From positions 38,212 through 102,211 of the forward strand of contig JAYKAV010000423.1 in assembly GCA_035582835.1 (NCBI GenBank): DNA of 64,000 bases. The letters are read 5' to 3'. Made by a program: the position numbers and the translations under genes. Positions 59,358 to 64,000 of the stretch are shown one piece after another. This DNA is from Phoebastria nigripes (Eukaryota > Chordata > Aves > Procellariiformes > Diomedeidae). Position 1 is the stretch's first letter. Every line of letters starts with the position of its first letter. Below the pieces are notes generated by a model that was not told where the DNA came from, made no database searches, and saw only the letters and a program-made list of their open reading frames with translations.

Positions 59358-59396
59358 GTGTGTACGCACGCGTGCGCATGTGTGCGTGTGTGTGCA
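59358..59396. repeat. 39-nt perfect purine-pyrimidine alternation (Z-DNA-prone)
   Basis: From 59358 to 59396 every step alternates purine and pyrimidine. The core ACGCACGCGTGCGCATG is rich in CG steps and followed by GTGTGCGTGTGTGTGC. CG plus TG/CA alternation is the classical Z-forming composition. Confidence 0.9.
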
Positions 59397-59553
59397 AGTT
59401 GCACATGGGTGATACAGCTCCTGAGAGGGAGGAAGACGGGAGGTGATGGGAGGCAAGAGAGCCATTCTTAGCTGCCCCATCAGGAATAATTCATGATTTT
59501 ACTGACCAAAAAAACCTGTTCCAGCATAGCCTCAATGTTGACAATAAGCCTGC

Positions 59554-59613
59554 GATCTGCAGATCACAAGTGAGGGAGCTCCCTGCCCAATATTGCTGGG
59601 CAAGTGCAGGGAG
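59554..59613. repeat. Palindrome cluster
   Basis: GATCTGCAGATC (59554-59565) and AGGGAGCTCCCT (59573-59584) are perfect 12-bp palindromes. CTCCCTGC (59579-59586) also pairs with GCAGGGAG (59606-59613), and TGCCCA (59584-59589) with TGGGCA (59597-59602), giving a nested hairpin. Confidence 0.85.
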
Positions 59614-62600
59614 AGAGGTCAGCCAAGCTGTCCTCATCTGCATGAGTGACACTTGTTATGCGAAATACTGGCCTGTTCTAAGTTAAAGGGAGATTATCAC
59701 ACATGAAAGAATGACCAAACTGCCCTTCGTCTTTAATGAAAGTTCATTTTGGCTAAATTCAACATTTTTCCTTCTGTATTGGTGCTTATAATACAAAATA
59801 ACAATACAGCAGGAGCTCTAGAGGACTGAGGGTCATCCATGGTGGTGGAGGAGGCTACAGGTAGGTGGGAGCAGCAGGCAGCCATCGGAGGAGGTGTAAA
59901 CTCTGTGAAGTTGGTCACCTTTTAGGCAGGTTTGCAATGAGTTGAAGAGAGCCTGGTGGTTTGGACAGAGGGGGAGTGAATTTTCAGGGGGCTGCAGTAG
60001 CCTCAGGTGGATACTATGGATGTGCTTTTCCCTCTTCTCAGCTCTCTAACCTAATTAATTTCTTGTCTTATTTTTTAAAAATTAATGACCATTTTTCAGG
60101 AAGTTGTTCTTATGCTAAAAAAGACTGAAAGTTTACTTGAATATGCCTGATTTTTGTTTTTTTTTTCTAAGTGAAGTTTGAGTGCATGTTGCATTTTAAC
60201 CCTTATACTTACAGCTTGCCTTTGATCTACCAGAACGGCTACAAAAGTAATTAAATATGAGTCAATTGGATTAAAATATGCATTCCTATGTGTGAATGGG
60301 TACGCTGTTCTGGTATCAATCTTCTTATGCCTATAGTTTCTGTCTCTTTCATGTAGGAATAACAGAGCAAGTTAAGAAAGCAAAACTTANAAGATATATA
60401 AATGCATTCTGTACATAGGCAAATACAAAGAAACAGTCAATATTTCATTCTCCTAGTAATGTTGATTATTCCTGGAAGAAAATCACACTGCATTTCTGAG
60501 AGGAAATGTGCCGTAGTTTCTGCCTTTGTGTGTATGTTCAAATAAACATTCACCTCACACTGATGTTTGCTGCTAACCCTAAAATGGTACATGTCCTATG
60601 GCTCATTATTATATTTCATTATTATATTTCATAAAAGTGGAGTTAATAGTGGCCATGAAATTTGACCATCTGTTAATTTATCCAGCATGGTCACATTAAA
60701 GAACCAAAGTTTATTTTCACCTTCAAATCCAAAATATCACTTGACCAGAGTGAGAAAAGTCTACACAAGTTTGCATTTCAAATTTGAGAATCATAGAACC
60801 TACTTTTTAATCTGTGTGTTGACTAATATTACTAAGTTGACTGGGTTTTAGGCACTAAAAAATGAGTGCATACAGTGGGAGATTTAACAGGGTATTCAGG
60901 CAGGAGAACTTGAAACAAAAATTGTCAGACACTTAAATGCAGGCAAGTCTTGCAGAAACATGTTAGAACTCTACCAGTAAGATCCCTTAATTGTATATGT
61001 AATTTCTTTTTATTTTTATTGCTGTTGTTAAGGGATGATTGGGAATGAAAGAGAAAACTGTTCTGCAATTTATAACTACAACCAAGGTAGCTGATAAACA
61101 AGAACTTAATTTACAGTGAAAGAGAACATTTTTAATTTGTAAAATCATAATCATTATTTGTTTGATACTTATGAATATTGTGTTTAATCATACATTTTGT
61201 TCAACAATGTATATTATTCATGGGAAGTTGAGAACTGTATGAAACAAAAAGTTGTATAAATTAATAGAGTTGTAAAATCTCAGACACTTCTTTTTGTGTG
61301 TTTTCGATCACTAAGACCAAAAGTCTTTCTGGAAAAAAATGTATGACTAATAACGTAGAAAGCCTTGACTTTCACTCACATTTTGATGTGCATTTTCACA
61401 TGACCTCTTTAGGGTAGAGCTACAATCTAAAAAGTTTTACAAACAAGGCAAACTAAAGAGAGATGTGCAGGAGTAAAGCAGAAGTATAAACAAGGGTGCA
61501 AATGAGAGGAAGACATTTGAATCTGAATGGCCAGTTAATGATTCAATTAGTTTTTCACTTTGTTAAACTATGATAATCCTTCTCTACTAGCTCTCCATAT
61601 TGAAGCCTGTTGAAAGAAAGAATGCAAAGTATCTTAAGAAAATTCTAAGAAAAAAAGTAAAGCCTTTTGTAAACCATTGCTGCTTCCCAACAAAATGCTG
61701 CTTATGAACAATAATGTGGATGCAAGGCAGATATTTTACTGAGTCTAAGATTCTGAACAGGCTTGGTCTGAATAAAAGCTATCAGTCTGAAGTGATTCCT
61801 TCAGTTATGCAGGCTGATTGAAGTGCAGGTCTGGCTTCAGGATTGATGAGAACCTAGTAAGTCATATGTACTGTGACTTATCTCTTTATCCTTTCCTATT
61901 CTCATCACTTCTTATTTATCTTTCCACCATACACTTTAATTTCTTTTTCCTTTTTCCACTCTTTCTCCCCTCCCCAACTTGGAAGCTTCCTTAATACAGG
62001 TTAGATACCTTCATCATTTCTCCATAGTGCAGACATATGGAAATAGAGCTTTCAAAAATGTACATACATAAACACATATCTGTATGTATTGACACATGCG
62101 TATATGGCTATATTACCACATGAAGGCCCTGCGAAGATGGTATTCTGATTTGCAGTGTCTAAAAGGTGGCGGTGCAGATAGGTGACTGAGACTCTTTATT
62201 ATGACTGGTGCTAGCGTGTAAAAGGTACTGATTAAAATATACAATGACTGACATTTGGCACCAAGGCAGCACAGCACTCCCTGCCCTTTTAAGTGTTGTG
62301 CTGAAATTAAGCAATGGTTACATGGAGTCAAGTAACTGTTAAGTAATGGCTTACATTAATGGATTACTTAAAAATCCTGAGAAGTTATCCGATTACTTTA
62401 CAGGCCAACAAATAATGCTATTTACTTAACTACTTTTCTTGGCAATCCTGTCATTCCCAACCACTGCATGAATGATTATTAATGATATCATGGTAGTCAT
62501 GGTATTCAGTATGGCCTCAGTCTCACTACATAATTTGAATGCCTCATGCAAACAGAGTTAGACACTTGTGATCTATTGCTTCTATGAGAAAGTAATCATG

Positions 62601-63904
62601 AGCAGACAATTGATTACCATTTTTGGATCCCATAATTTATCTTAACCACTTTCAGTAAGAAACAAGGTGATGTCTACACATAACCTTTTTCAGCAAGGGT
62701 AAATGTTTGTGCTGGTATAGTGTAAGACTTCTGTAGGTTCCATGGGTTCCTCAAACTTAACCCAAATAAGAATTAATTCTGATAAGAAATAGACTAAAAT
62801 GAGAAGATTTGCCTCAATATTTGTATCACCCTAAATAAATGTATTTTAAACTGACTTATGTTAATTACCTGTAATGCTATTATGTAAACCAGAGATGGAA
62901 AAGAAAAAGAGGGAGGAAATTTCCTCATGTAGGGAGGGGGCTGAGCAGGCAGAGGTATGGGAGCTTCACTCCCTCTCACCTCCGCTGGCCTTCCTCCTGT
63001 TCGACCTTGCCCAGGCACACAGTCACAGGCTTCCATATCACAGTGTTTCACCCGACGTAGCCATGTTGGTTGCCTCATGGACCTATCCTCCTTCACTCCT
63101 TTCAGTTTTGCCTAGGGCTATAGCAACAAAATCTGACTCTGTGCTTTAGATGGGAGAGTCACATAAGCCACATAAAATGCCTGTTAATATTACCAGACCA
63201 TAATGAAAATTTTTTTTCACCTACTACGTGAATTTGCCCCTGCATATAGGGATGGAAAGGAAACCAGAACAAGAACCTTGTAAATAAATTAGGATGAAAT
63301 TAACATTGGAACAAAGCATGATATAACCCCCTTTTTAACACTTAAAATATGTATTAAAAGATGTGTGTGGGTGTTCTGCATCAGTTTGGATTTCATATTT
63401 TNAAAATTCCAAATGTTGGTTAAAGCTATAATTATGTTTCAAAATACTTTTTTTTTGACATGATGCTTTGTGATTTCAATGTACCAAATACTCTCAATTA
63501 AATAACAAATGTGTTATGCAATTGGTATTAAGAAAGCTGATAGGTACATCCTACTACCCTCTCTAGGCAGAAACACTTTTCTTTAAAACAATAAGCATAA
63601 CTTGTCAGTTTCTTCAACTTCAGAAGTAAATGGGATGCTTTTTTTTTTCTTAAGAAGCTAAACTTCCATTTTGACTACTGAAGGGGACATTTTTATTTAA
63701 TTCAGCAATGCAATAAATGAAACTCATCACATTATTGCAACATTACTAACATTTAAAAAGAAGTTTTGTTATCTCACTCATTATAATGTTTTTTTAATTT
63801 TGAGTTTAGTAACTTTTCTTGATTTCTTCAAACTAGAGGGAACATTTCTGACTTGGGATGACTGCAAGGCCTTAAGTCGATTCTGAGGAGATGAATACAT
63901 TCTT
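59614..63904. other. Non-coding stretch, nothing recognised
   Basis: AT-rich except for a more GC-rich patch at about 62925-63100 whose frames (100 codons minus, 91 plus) have no recognisable domain. Near 61425-61490 'gagctacaatctaaaaag' faintly recalls an old amniote repeat. Confidence 0.55.
60605..60630. repeat. Perfect tandem duplication, 13 bp x 2
   Basis: ATTATTATATTTC at 60605-60617 and 60618-60630, identical. Confidence 0.9.
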
Positions 63905-64000
63905 TACATTTCCCAGTGAGGAACAAGACCTCAGTTCCTCTCCTTGTTTTGATCGTAGGCGATTCCCTTCTGAGGGGAACGGAGGGCCCGATATGCCGAC
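63905..64000 (+). mobile_element. Start of a CR1-type LINE ORF1 region (cut by window end)
   Basis: The last bases translate (frame starting 63952) to IVGDSLLRGTEGPICR, the signature opening of the esterase-like (SGNH/GDSL) domain in ORF1 of avian CR1 elements. The GDSL box supplies the domain's nucleophile Ser. The frame is open upstream to about 63895, but similarity is clear only from about 63943. The element continues past the window and could be longer than the truncated copies here, since most CR1 copies lack ORF1. Confidence 0.75.

Noticed and set aside
60787..60800. GAATCATAGAACC, resembling a CR1 tail
   Set aside because: Flanking sequence shows no CR1 UTR. A single 10-base match is not enough.
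1..64000. CRISPR arrays, tRNA or rRNA genes, bacterial-type operons
   Set aside because: No regularly spaced repeats, no tRNA A/B-box pair and no rRNA motifs seen. The sequence is clearly vertebrate.

Overview
This window is non-coding, AT-rich vertebrate DNA, most likely from a bird, probably a neognath. The main evidence is a set of CR1 LINE elements with avian-style 3' ends (repeats of the ATTCTATG type). There is also an LTR of the avian ERV-L kind, no Alu or L1, and a scatter of very old amniote repeats (MIR-like SINEs, L3/CR1 relics and small fold-back DNA elements). No host protein-coding exon, tRNA, rRNA or CRISPR array could be supported. The window is either intergenic or lies inside a very large intron.

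Layout: 1-6.1 kb is featureless apart from one old amniote repeat (3.17-3.30 kb) and two tiny tandem duplications. 6.15-6.92 kb is a decayed L3/CR1 LINE (minus). 9.61-11.71 kb is the best-preserved CR1 (minus): endonuclease plus reverse transcriptase, broken by two frameshifts and an internal deletion that fuses the RT palm to the 3' tail. 13.73-13.86 kb is a fold-back element, and 14.04-14.62 kb is an enhancer-like segment with nine GATA-factor motifs. 16.41-17.62 kb is a second CR1 (minus). 18.8-19.0 kb is MIR-like. 22.43-23.5 kb is an LTR with two 145-bp tandem U3 repeats, a TATA box and a poly(A) signal. 28.78-29.39 kb is a third CR1 (plus). 30.2-33.1 kb holds several old SINE/MITE relics and one unexplained segment of overlapping open frames (32.4-32.9 kb). 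39.5-40.2 kb has a MIR-like relic and two perfect hairpins. 42.18-42.30 and 44.72-45.31 kb are old CR1/L3 relics. 48.2-48.4 kb is MIR-like. 52.34-52.75 kb is an isolated GC-rich, CpG-poor island. 58.97-59.61 kb has a GATA microsatellite, a 39-nt Z-DNA-prone tract and a cluster of palindromes. The last ~60 bases enter the first ORF (esterase-like domain) of another plus-strand CR1 that continues beyond the window.

No genes act together here. The biology is a palimpsest of retrotransposon insertions of different ages over candidate regulatory DNA. The strongest candidate for function is the GATA-motif cluster near 14.2-14.6 kb. I found no convincing undescribed gene system. Repeat assignments come from recognising family consensus patterns by eye, without alignment software, so boundaries of old relics are approximate (tens of bases).
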